Shown piece by piece: positions 7,958-15,455 of a DNA stretch of 33,090 bases. The notes under the pieces are model-generated. The model was not told the DNA's origin, ran no database searches, and worked only from the letters and a program-made list of their open reading frames with translations. Origin of the DNA: Clostridiaceae bacterium (GTDB lineage Bacteria > Bacillota > Clostridia > Saccharofermentanales > DTU023); the NCBI GenBank assembly GCA_012838475.1, contig DUPE01000171.1:1-33090 (forward strand), written 5' to 3'. Position numbers and translations under genes: made by a program. Each line of letters begins with the position of its first letter. The stretch's first letter is position 1.

Positions 7958-9758
7958 GCATTTGGATGAGACTTGGCAACAGGATCGACGACCTGACCGC
8001 AAGACCTTAAAGCGTCTCTATAATTACGGTATACCCTATCTGAAGCAGTTTATTCTGGTTTTTATTCTTATCTTCGCTACAATTGGCATGACGCTGCTGC
8101 AACCTCGACTTATTCAGCTTCTGATCGACAATAATATCAGCATTCTTGTTAATCCGGCCACGAGCCAGGCGGAAAACAGTCAGGCCTTGACCGGGGCTCT
8201 GCAAATGGGTTTGCTTTATCTTGGGACAGTCGTGATCGCTTTTCTTTCGAGTTATGGACAGGCCTATCTCTTACAAAAAACGGGACAAAAAATTCTTAAA
8301 ACAATAAGACAGAGCTTATACGATCATATTCTGAAGCTGCCGATGACTTTTTTCGACAGCTATCCACAGGGGAGTCTGATGACCAGAGTTACCAATGATA
8401 CGGAAACCATCAATGAGATGTTTACATCGGTGCTCTCCAACAGTCTGCGCAGTTTCATCTCTCTGGCAGGGATAATCGTCATTATGTTCATAATGAATGT
8501 CAGTCTGGCTTCTTATGTTCTGCTCTTGCTCCCGTTCGTTATTATTATTTCAGTGATTTTTCGCCGTATTATTCGGAAGATTTACTTTGCTCAACGTCGG
8601 GCACTCTCCATTATCAACACCAAGCTTTCTGAGAACATCTCCGGTATGCGCACAATCCAGGTCTTTCACCGTCAAAAGCAGGTGGGCGCAGAGTTTGATG
8701 AAGTAAATGCGGAGCATCTGCGGCTGAGCCAGAAAGAGGTTACCTACTATGCTACCTATCGCCCCTTTATCGAGACAATTCGCGCTCTAGGCATAGCCGG
8801 GCTGATCTGGTTTGGCGGTCGTCAATATTTGGACGGTATCATTACTTTTGGTGTTCTCTATGCATTTATTGATTATATTCAGCGTTTCTTCCAGCCTATT
8901 TTGGAACTGGCGGAGACCTACAATATCATTCAGTCTGCCATGACTTCTTCACATAGAATCTTTCAGTTGTTTGATCAGGAGACTGAAGACGAAGGCGGCA
9001 ATGTTTCAGTTCCTGTAGAAGGCCTGAAGGGCAAAATAGAATTTAAAAATGTCTGGTTTGCTTATATTGAGGAGGAGTGGGTACTGCAAGACGTCTCTTT
9101 CACAGTTGAGCCGGGAGAGTTTGTAGCCTTTGTCGGTGCAACGGGTGCGGGAAAATCAACCATCATGCATTTGCTCTGCCGTTTTTACGACATCAATAAG
9201 GGGCAGATAATTCTGGACGGGACAGATATCAAAGAATACAATCTCCGAGGGCTGCGAGAAGCAATTGGCGTTGTGCAGCAGGAAGTTTTCTTATACTCGG
9301 GCAGCATAATTGAAAACATTAGCCTTAATCGTCCCAGGGTGAGCAAAGCAGATGCTAGAAGGGCCGCAGAAATAGTCAATGCCGATTCCTTTATCAATAA
9401 TTTGCCGGAGCGGTATGAGGAGCAGGTCAGCGAGCGAGGCAGTACTCTGTCGGCCGGGCAAAGGCAGCTCTTGTCCTTTGCCCGCACCATAGCAGCCAAA
9501 CCGTCCTTGTTAATATTGGATGAGGCGACTGCCAGCATTGACACCGAAACCGAGCTATTGATTCAGGACGCAATCAACAAGATGTCTTCGAATCGAAGTA
9601 TGGTTGCCGTGGCACACCGCATTTCTACCATAGCAGATGCCGATAAAATAATTGTTATGCATCGCGGTAGAATAGCAGAGCAAGGAACCAGAGAAGAACT
9701 GTTGGATCAAGACGGCCTGTTCAATGTGCTATATAAATTACAGTACGAAGGATACTGA
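7938..9758 (+). CDS. Heterodimeric ABC exporter, catalytic subunit (BmrD/YheH-like)
   Basis: A 606-residue half-transporter partner of the preceding gene. The membrane domain covers roughly residues 30-340. The nucleotide-binding domain has Walker A GATGAGKST near 400, Walker B LLILDEA with the catalytic glutamate, and the switch histidine in VAVAHRIS. Its signature is LSAGQ instead of LSGGQ. In the dimer the working ATP site is therefore formed by this subunit's Walker motifs and the other subunit's LSGGQ; the second site is degenerate. It acts in the cytoplasmic membrane as a multidrug-type exporter. No regulator gene adjoins the pair. Confidence 0.9.
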   Translation: MAQSSYKHLDETWQQDRRPDRKTLKRLYNYGIPYLKQFILVFILIFATIGMTLLQPRLIQLLIDNNISILVNPATSQAENSQALTGALQMGLLYLGTVVIAFLSSYGQAYLLQKTGQKILKTIRQSLYDHILKLPMTFFDSYPQGSLMTRVTNDTETINEMFTSVLSNSLRSFISLAGIIVIMFIMNVSLASYVLLLLPFVIIISVIFRRIIRKIYFAQRRALSIINTKLSENISGMRTIQVFHRQKQVGAEFDEVNAEHLRLSQKEVTYYATYRPFIETIRALGIAGLIWFGGRQYLDGIITFGVLYAFIDYIQRFFQPILELAETYNIIQSAMTSSHRIFQLFDQETEDEGGNVSVPVEGLKGKIEFKNVWFAYIEEEWVLQDVSFTVEPGEFVAFVGATGAGKSTIMHLLCRFYDINKGQIILDGTDIKEYNLRGLREAIGVVQQEVFLYSGSIIENISLNRPRVSKADARRAAEIVNADSFINNLPERYEEQVSERGSTLSAGQRQLLSFARTIAAKPSLLILDEATASIDTETELLIQDAINKMSSNRSMVAVAHRISTIADADKIIVMHRGRIAEQGTREELLDQDGLFNVLYKLQYEGY

Positions 9759-9980
9759 CTGGTTTGATCCTACAATACTTTGACTGCGGCAGACGATAAT
9801 CCACCGATGATGGCCGATGATTCTCCAAGGCAGATGAAAATCCTCTGAGGACAGCCTTTAAACTGTCAAGTTGAATTGTTGCAGGCGCTTACATCGTCCT
9901 ATTATTTGTATCCAATGAGACAAATCTTTCCGGGGGTCGCTTGTGCAGTCTCATAAGCTCGAGTAAAATATCTGCGATAA

Positions 9981-10012
9981 GACTCGGGACAATTATCCGA
10001 GCCTTGTTTTTT
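9981..10012 (+). terminator. Hairpin and T tract before the TIM-barrel gene
   Basis: CTCGG (9983-9987) pairs with CCGAG (9997-10001), with one more G-C pair after a mismatch, and is followed by CCTTGTTTTTTC. It is 223 bases after the ABC stop and 65 before the next start, so it is either a distal terminator or an attenuator of the next gene. An upstream TGAGAC/GTCTCA inverted repeat (9916-9953) could take part in a leader fold. The remainder of 9759-10076 shows no gene. Confidence 0.5.
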
Positions 10013-10076
10013 CTTATCAATAAGATTGAGTGAGGATACAGCGCCATATTAAGAAATTCTGACTGGAGATAATAAT

Positions 10077-10835
10077 ATGACAGAAGAAGAAAGAACCGGC
10101 AAGAAAGATATTGATATGAAAGATTTGCCCCAAAAAGGCGAGAAATTCGTTCCTCAGCTTGAAACTCCGCTGCGCAAAAAAATTATTACAGTACCAGAAG
10201 CAATCTACAAGGCCTCCGGTTTAATGATCATGAGACGGAGAATAAAATCCGTACTTTTCACCACAGATATTGCCATCATGCGCAACAATAATGCCAATGC
10301 TCTTATGGTTGTATATCCCTTTACGCCGGAACTGATCATCACTCAGGCGGCCATGTCTGTCGCCAATGTTCCGGTCTTTGCCGGAGTTGGCGGGGGGACT
10401 ACAACGGGGAATCGTGCAATCGGCATAGCTTTTCAGGCAGAGTTGATGGGCGCAGCTGCAGTGGTAGTTAACAGCCCCACTTCTAATCTGGTAATTTCAG
10501 GTATGTGTCGCAGTGTGGATATTCCCGTCATAGCGACAGTAGCTTCCTTTTATGACGATATCGAAGGTAAAGTAAATGCAGGAGCCAGAATTCTAAACAT
10601 TTCCGGCTCCAAGGATACTCCGGAGCTGGTGCGAAAAGCCAGAGAGCTGGTGGGTCCTGAATATCCCATCATAGCAACAGGAGGTCCGACAGAAGACAGT
10701 ATTCTGGAAACTATAAGGGCAGGCGCCAACGCAATCACCTATACACCACCCAGCGTTGCGGAGATTTTCGCTGATACAATGCAACTTTATCGGGATCAGT
10801 CTGCTCAGAAGGCACTGGATCCCAAATTTGAGTAG
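10077..10835 (+). CDS. Conserved TIM-barrel-like protein of unknown function
   Basis: A 252-residue soluble protein. It resembles a family in Firmicutes that databases usually label only 'hydrolase'. The pattern suggests a (beta/alpha)8 barrel: strands end in VFAGVGGGTTTGNR, GAAAVVVNSPTSN, IPVIATVASF, GARILNISGS and PIIATGGPTEDSI. The closing GANAITYTPPS resembles the phosphate-binding end of KDPG-aldolase, thiazole synthase and NanE-type barrels. The first 30 residues are charged and probably flexible. ATG at 10077 follows GGAG (in CTGGAGATAATAAT). It is a single gene after the ABC exporter and a terminator-like hairpin. No catalytic residues can be assigned with confidence and no substrate is proposed. 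Confidence 0.8.
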   Translation: MTEEERTGKKDIDMKDLPQKGEKFVPQLETPLRKKIITVPEAIYKASGLMIMRRRIKSVLFTTDIAIMRNNNANALMVVYPFTPELIITQAAMSVANVPVFAGVGGGTTTGNRAIGIAFQAELMGAAAVVVNSPTSNLVISGMCRSVDIPVIATVASFYDDIEGKVNAGARILNISGSKDTPELVRKARELVGPEYPIIATGGPTEDSILETIRAGANAITYTPPSVAEIFADTMQLYRDQSAQKALDPKFE

Positions 10836-10891
10836 AAGCAAGAAGTCAAAAGTCCCATAATTTTGCCGGACCGATTTGGCAGTCGATTTTC

Positions 10892-10924
10892 AGTCCGTTA
10901 GTTAGTCCGTCAGTCCGTCCGTCC
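10892..10924. repeat. Short imperfect tandem repeat (GTCCGT / TTAGTCCG)
   Basis: The stretch contains GTCC five times in about 33 bases, with units AGTCCGTT, AGTCCGTC, AGTCCGTC and CGTCC. It lies in the gap between two convergent genes. Replication slippage is the simplest origin. Confidence 0.6.
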
Positions 10925-10932
10925 TTTAAATT

Positions 10933-11001
10933 TGGCTGTCTATCTTCGGTTCGATAGAGCTCCTACCGTTTGCTTCCGGAGCAAGGTGGAGTAAACAGCC
11001 A
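10933..11001. other. Structured three-way-junction-like element
   Basis: An outer 7-bp stem, TGGCTGT (10933-10939) with ACAGCCA (10995-11001), encloses two further hairpins. The first is CTATC with GATAG around an 8-base loop. The second pairs CTCC-ACC with GGTGGAG (one bulged T) and is capped by TTGCT/AGCAA. It sits between the convergent barrel and fusion genes. It has no T tract, so it is not a standard terminator. It may be an RNA structure at an mRNA 3' end; the function is unknown. Confidence 0.4.
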
Positions 11002-11022
11002 TCTTCAGTTCGCCTGGAACGT

Positions 11023-13512
11023 TCAGCTGTTTTCAGTCAGACCAAGCTCATGAGCCATAGCATCCCGCAGGCGATGCTTTTGGATTTTTCCGGCGGCATT
11101 CATAGGGAAGCTTTCGACGAAGACAATATAGCGCGGGACTTTGCTTTTTGCCAGACGTTCTCTGGTAAACCCGGTGAGATCATCCGGAGTTATAGCAGCT
11201 CCCTCTCTAGGGATGACACAGGCACAGACCTCTTCGCCGTATTGCCTGTCAGGGACCCCCACAACTTGCACGTCTCTGACATCGGGATGGGCATAGAGAA
11301 AATCCTCGATCTCCTTTGGGTAAACATTTTCACCTCCGCGAATTATCATGTCGCGGATGCGTCCGGTAATGCAGAAGTTCCCCTCGGGAGTCTGCTGGGC
11401 CAGGTCGCCGGTATGCAGCCAGCCATCATTATCAATGGCCTGTGCTGTCGCCGAGGGCATCTTGTAGTAACCCTTCATAATATTGTAGCCGCGAGCTACA
11501 AATTCTCCGTCTTGTCCCGGCGGCAATTCTGCTCCGGTCTCCGGATCGATGATGCGACATTCGACTTCCGGCAATGGGCGTCCCACGGTAGAAACGCGGA
11601 CTTCTATGGGGTCGTCAGCTGTACTCATGGTACAGCCTGGAGAGGATTCGGTCTGACCAAAGACGATAGTAATCTCAGTCAAATTCATCTTCTCCTGAAC
11701 TTGCCTCATTACACTGACCGGGCAAGGACTTCCGGCCATAATACCGGTCCTGAGCGAACTAAAATCAACTTGATCAAATTCCGGATGCTCCAGAATAGCG
11801 ATAAACATCGTGGGCACTCCGTTTACTGCAGTAATACGTTCCGTAGCGATAGCAGCGAGGGCAGTTCCGGCGTTGAAGTAGGGTACCGGATACATTGTAC
11901 TGCCATGGGTCATACTGGCGAGCATTGACAGCACCATGCCAAAGCAATGGAACATAGGAACTTGTATCAGTAAACGATCGGCTGTAGACAGATCCATGCG
12001 GTCGCCAATGCACTTGCCGTTATTGACAACGTTGTAGTGAGTAAGCATAACTCCCTTAGGAAAGCCGGTCGTCCCCGAGGTGTACTGCATATTGCAGACA
12101 TCATTAACATTGATGTTATGGGCGCGGCGCAAGACTTCCCGCTGTGGAACTTCTTCGTGCCTCTGTATGGCTTCGTTCCAGTTTTGGCAGCCTTGCATGT
12201 CGAAGCCTACCGTAATGATATTGCGCAAGAAAGGCAGGCGCCGGCTGTGCAGAGAAGCAGCAGGGTCTTTTCCCTTTAGCTCAGGACAAAGTTCCTGCAT
12301 GGTGGCAGCAAAATTTGAGTCGCGATTACGTTCGACCATGACCAGTGTGTGTGTGTCAGACTGGCGCAGGAGATACTCGGCTTCATATATTTTGTAATCA
12401 GTATTAACTGTGACCAGGACAGCACCGATCTTAGTTACTGCCCAAAAGGTGAGAAACCACTCCGGAACATTTGTCGCCCAGATGGCTACCTTATCGCCGG
12501 GTCTGACTCCCAAAGCGATAAACATGCGTGCTGCGCGGTCCACATCAGCACGAAAGTCGTTGTAACTGCGCGTATAATCTAGTGTCGTGTAGCGGATTAC
12601 CGTCTGATCCGGGAATATGTCTGCCATAGTGTCCAGCACTTGTGGCAGCGTTTGGTCAATCAGGCGGTCCTTTTTCCAAACATAACTGCCGGTATGACGG
12701 TTATTGCTGTAAAGATGGACGGGTGAGCGTACCGGGGCAGTAAACTGCGAAGTCCAGGCAGCAAAATGAACCAATACCACCTCCAGATCTCTAAGACCTG
12801 GCAGCCAGTCCGGCGACCATTCACAAGAAATAAAGCCATCGTAATTGATTGAACTCAAGGCGAGAAACACTTCGTCTAGAGGGAGATCACCTTCTCCTAC
12901 CAACCTTTGCTCGCTGCCGGCCGCATCTCGGAGATGGACATGACGGACATAAGCACCCAGCTCACGAATAGTTGTTTCGGGAGATTCACCGGCCTGACAG
13001 CTGTGTGGCACATCCCATAATGCCGCCAAATAGTCATCAGCAAAAGAGTCCAGAATCTGACACAGGGCTTTTGAATCAGCATAAGGACCGATGGTTTCTA
13101 CTAGCACTGTGATGCCGTATTCTTTAGCTATAGGCAGGATCTTCTCCAGCGCCGTACGAGTCGAAAAACCCTCATCATTATCAGGACGCAGAGTGCGTAC
13201 CCGCAAAGCAGGGCTCTGAATAGCGGCAGCAAATTCAATCGCATCGCGAAAACCTTGTTCGACTGCGAAATCAGTTGCTACGTCTTGCAGTTCACCGGCG
13301 GCGTCAACACAAGGGATTTCCAGCTGCAGATTAGCCAGCTGGCGTACAGCCGCACGTATCCTTTCGCGATCACTCAGTCCGAGCTGCCAGACAGCCTGCT
13401 GAGCGGTATCGTAATAGAGTTCAATGCCTTTATAGCCCAGCTGTCGGGCAAGATCTACAAAGTCGGACCAGCTATGTTCCTGCCAGCCTTTGGTAGAAAA
13501 TGAACGTTTCAT
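11023..13512 (-). CDS. Fusion of a sugar-isomerase-like TIM barrel with an acyl-CoA ligase
   Basis: An 829-residue two-domain protein. Residues 1-255 form a xylose-isomerase-like (AP endonuclease family 2, IolE/hydroxypyruvate isomerase type) barrel. Plausible metal ligands are kept: E139, D167, H170, H193 and E231. Residues about 285-820 form an AMP-forming FadD-like ligase with YTSGTTGFPKG (477-487), FGQTES (618-623), HTGD (700-703), GRIRDMIIRGGENVYPKEIE (717-736) and catalytic K809 in AAGKIQ. All adenylate- and thioester-forming motifs look intact, so it should activate a carboxylic acid with ATP and CoA. What the barrel does is unknown; a linked isomerase or lyase step on the acid is possible. 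ATG at 13512 lies 20 bases after the LeuA-like stop, in one operon. Confidence 0.85.
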   Translation of the reverse strand: MKRSFSTKGWQEHSWSDFVDLARQLGYKGIELYYDTAQQAVWQLGLSDRERIRAAVRQLANLQLEIPCVDAAGELQDVATDFAVEQGFRDAIEFAAAIQSPALRVRTLRPDNDEGFSTRTALEKILPIAKEYGITVLVETIGPYADSKALCQILDSFADDYLAALWDVPHSCQAGESPETTIRELGAYVRHVHLRDAAGSEQRLVGEGDLPLDEVFLALSSINYDGFISCEWSPDWLPGLRDLEVVLVHFAAWTSQFTAPVRSPVHLYSNNRHTGSYVWKKDRLIDQTLPQVLDTMADIFPDQTVIRYTTLDYTRSYNDFRADVDRAARMFIALGVRPGDKVAIWATNVPEWFLTFWAVTKIGAVLVTVNTDYKIYEAEYLLRQSDTHTLVMVERNRDSNFAATMQELCPELKGKDPAASLHSRRLPFLRNIITVGFDMQGCQNWNEAIQRHEEVPQREVLRRAHNINVNDVCNMQYTSGTTGFPKGVMLTHYNVVNNGKCIGDRMDLSTADRLLIQVPMFHCFGMVLSMLASMTHGSTMYPVPYFNAGTALAAIATERITAVNGVPTMFIAILEHPEFDQVDFSSLRTGIMAGSPCPVSVMRQVQEKMNLTEITIVFGQTESSPGCTMSTADDPIEVRVSTVGRPLPEVECRIIDPETGAELPPGQDGEFVARGYNIMKGYYKMPSATAQAIDNDGWLHTGDLAQQTPEGNFCITGRIRDMIIRGGENVYPKEIEDFLYAHPDVRDVQVVGVPDRQYGEEVCACVIPREGAAITPDDLTGFTRERLAKSKVPRYIVFVESFPMNAAGKIQKHRLRDAMAHELGLTENS

Positions 13513-13532
13513 AGCAATTCAATCCTCATATC

Positions 13533-14966
13533 TTATCTGCTCTGTATACTTTCTTCGTTAGCGATTTTATTCAGAGCGTTGACATAAGCACGGATACTCG
13601 ATCCGATAATATCAGTTGACAAACCCGTTCCTGAAAACAACAGTCCTTTATAGCGCAGGCGTATGAAGGCCTCACCCAGAGCTTCATGTCCTTGAGTTAT
13701 GGCCCTTATCTGAAAATCATCCAGCTCAAAGCGATGTCCGACGATGCGTTCTATGGCACTGAAAGCGGCATCAATCGGTCCGTTACCGGAACCAAGCCCT
13801 TCTAAGATCCCGCCTTCCAACCCCAGTCGGATCTGACAGAAGGCACCGGCGCTGGTCTCAGTTACTGCGTAGTGTTCCAGAGTGTAGGTGGGACTTACCT
13901 GCATAGAAGTTTCAGCCACGATTACGTCCAGTTCATGCAAACTGACGGATTTGCCTGCGGCGATTTCTTGAAAGGCTTCATAAACTCTGAGCTGGTCTTC
14001 CGCATTGAGTGTATAGCCCAACTGCTGAATCGCCGCATTGATAGTGTCGGCACCATCTTCGCTGGTGAAAACGTGTTCAGATTCCTCAGCTGTAGCTTCG
14101 GGCAGACCTTTTCCGCTTACTGCTGCCGGGCTGCGTTCTGAATCCGGTGTTGCCAGTACCAGAATCTGATCTGCCAGATGTTCCGCTAAAGTCGCCTCCA
14201 GCCTCGTTTTAATCGGCAAATCACTGCGTAGCCTTTCCAGGCGTGCAAGATTAATAGTATTGCATATGCCTGACGCACCGATAACGCTGGTTTTGAGTAC
14301 AGAAATGCCTGCATCCAGCGCTGCCAGTGAATTAGCTTCAGCCAAACTTACATTGCTGCCACATTGGACTCCGACAGGCACCTCCTGCAAACGAGGTATA
14401 TTTGCCAATTGTCTTTCAATGAAGGCGCTGAACTCGTAAGGTAGGTATCCATCCTGGCGATCACAGAAGGTGACACTGGTTGCCCCGGCGTCCAGAGCAG
14501 TATTAACCACCTCTTGCAGGAAATCTTCCCTGGCTCGGGTAGCATCTTCAGCTATAAACTCTACATCATTTGTGTGGTTGCGAGCCGCCTCAATCAGGGT
14601 TCTCGTCAACTCCAGCAGCTGCGACGGCTTCAAATGCAGCTCATACTCCATCATGACTGTTGACACAGGCAGCATCACCTGCAAACGGGCATCAGGCGTC
14701 TTCTCCAGCGCAGCGCAGGTCTGCTCAAGTTGTTCGGCGGTCACACCAACCGGAACGGCCAATCTGCTTTGCTTGAGTACAGCGGCAAGAGACTTAAGCA
14801 AAAGACTGTCCTCCTGTAGATTCTCGATTGGAGGGCAATCGATAATGTCAACACCCAGCTGATCAAATAGTCGGGCTATCTTGATTATTTTATTGAAACC
14901 CAAACCCGCATCAGCCAAGTGAGAGATTTCACGTAAAGTTACATCAGATATGTTCACAGTTTTCAT
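13533..14966 (-). CDS. LeuA-like DRE-TIM protein lacking the HxH metal ligands
   Basis: A 477-residue protein with the 2-isopropylmalate synthase architecture: an HMGL-like TIM barrel (about 1-270) and a C-terminal LeuA regulatory domain (about 350-475). The latter has LGSGNGPIDAAFSAIERI and GTGLSTDIIGSSIRAYVNAL. In the barrel D8 and R12 of the DTTLRDG motif persist as DVTLRE. However, the HCHND metal motif is QCGSN (201-205), so both histidines are gone, and GxGERAGN is GASGICN (N236 kept). Normal acyl-CoA condensation is doubtful. It may be a divergent enzyme or an amino-acid-sensing relative. ATG at 14966 follows AAGGGAG; the open frame upstream to 15191 overlaps the divergent promoter and is not used. 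First gene of the operon with the fusion ligase. Confidence 0.8.
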   Translation of the reverse strand: MKTVNISDVTLREISHLADAGLGFNKIIKIARLFDQLGVDIIDCPPIENLQEDSLLLKSLAAVLKQSRLAVPVGVTAEQLEQTCAALEKTPDARLQVMLPVSTVMMEYELHLKPSQLLELTRTLIEAARNHTNDVEFIAEDATRAREDFLQEVVNTALDAGATSVTFCDRQDGYLPYEFSAFIERQLANIPRLQEVPVGVQCGSNVSLAEANSLAALDAGISVLKTSVIGASGICNTINLARLERLRSDLPIKTRLEATLAEHLADQILVLATPDSERSPAAVSGKGLPEATAEESEHVFTSEDGADTINAAIQQLGYTLNAEDQLRVYEAFQEIAAGKSVSLHELDVIVAETSMQVSPTYTLEHYAVTETSAGAFCQIRLGLEGGILEGLGSGNGPIDAAFSAIERIVGHRFELDDFQIRAITQGHEALGEAFIRLRYKGLLFSGTGLSTDIIGSSIRAYVNALNKIANEESIQSR

Positions 14967-15035
14967 AATGGACTCCCTTCCTGGAGCTAAAGAATCGCAG
15001 ACCGGAGAGTGGACTGCGAAGCATGCGTGAAGTCT

Positions 15036-15064
15036 ATCATATATGGCAAAGTCAGAGCAAACAA
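15036..15064 (-). promoter_or_regulatory. Promoter of the LeuA-like operon
   Basis: On the minus strand TTGTTT (plus 15059-15064) and TATGAT (plus 15036-15041) are 17 bases apart. The start of transcription would be near 15029, leaving a leader of about 60 bases without a T-box. It is back to back with the T-box promoter. Confidence 0.6.
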
Positions 15065-15079
15065 TCTGTTTCTGCCTGC

Positions 15080-15107
15080 TTGACATAATTTGACAATTTG
15101 GTAAAAT
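15080..15107 (+). promoter_or_regulatory. Promoter of T-box leader 1
   Basis: A consensus TTGACA at 15080-15085 and TAAAAT at 15102-15107 are 16 bases apart. Transcription should start near 15114, immediately before stem I of the T-box. Confidence 0.75.
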
Positions 15108-15113
15108 CACTTC

Positions 15114-15409
15114 AACGGTAGAGACGAAGACGGTGCTATGCTCAACTGTGCACAGAGAAACGGTGTATGCTGAGAACCGGGGACAGCGCATAGTGACCTA
15201 TCCCTTCTGAACCGGAGTGCTGAAATTGCAGCGACTGAATTGACGATTGATTGTCCGGTCGTCGTTGCCGAGATTAGGTGCTTCCGCGCAGGCTGCGTTA
15301 GTGCCGGAGGTTTGATGGAACCTCGCTGAGTGGTCGGCATTGAGCCGGCAATCTGAGTGGTACCGCGGGTCACGCCCGTCTCAGGCAAAGCTTGAGACGG
15401 GCGTTTTTT
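15114..15409 (+). promoter_or_regulatory. T-box leader 1 (tRNA-sensing)
   Basis: A complete T-box leader of about 300 bases. Stem I has the AGAGA bulge at 15154-15158 and a distal hairpin CGGT...ACCG with a GCTGAGA loop. The conserved T-box TGGTACCGCGG is at 15358-15368 and a strong terminator follows. An uncharged cognate tRNA pairs with the specifier and, by its NCCA end, with the TGGT bulge, and so favours antitermination. TGGT calls for discriminator A, as in Leu, Ile, Val, Phe, Tyr or Pro tRNAs. The specifier cannot be fixed by eye: competing alignments give CTA (Leu), TAT (Tyr), or CCT or CCC (Pro) within 15196-15204. It controls the first HTH-cupin-ligase gene. Confidence 0.9.
15373..15409 (+). 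terminator. Regulated terminator of T-box 1
   Basis: CGCCCGTCTCA (15373-15383) pairs perfectly with TGAGACGGGCG (15393-15403), followed by six T. The 5' side can instead join the antiterminator with the T-box sequence. The gene starts 46 bases further on. Confidence 0.9.
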
Positions 15410-15455
15410 ATTGCCTGCCAGGCTGTCGTGAATATGAGCATAAAGAGGAAAAACA

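Noticed and set aside
10892-10924. Repeated GTCCGT units as a CRISPR array
   Set aside because: The units are 6-8 bases and contiguous, with no spacers and no cas genes; they are a simple tandem repeat.
11050-11928. A 292-codon plus-strand frame opposite the fusion ligase
   Set aside because: It is antisense to the conserved ligase domain, has no recognisable motif and no ribosome binding site.
13533-14966. Calling this gene leuA (2-isopropylmalate synthase)
   Set aside because: The HCHND metal motif is QCGSN and no leuB, leuC or leuD is nearby, so the standard reaction is not supported.
14967-15191. Extending the LeuA-like protein to the upstream start at 15191
   Set aside because: The added 75 residues have no family match and run through both divergent promoters and T-box 1; ATG at 14966 has a good ribosome binding site.
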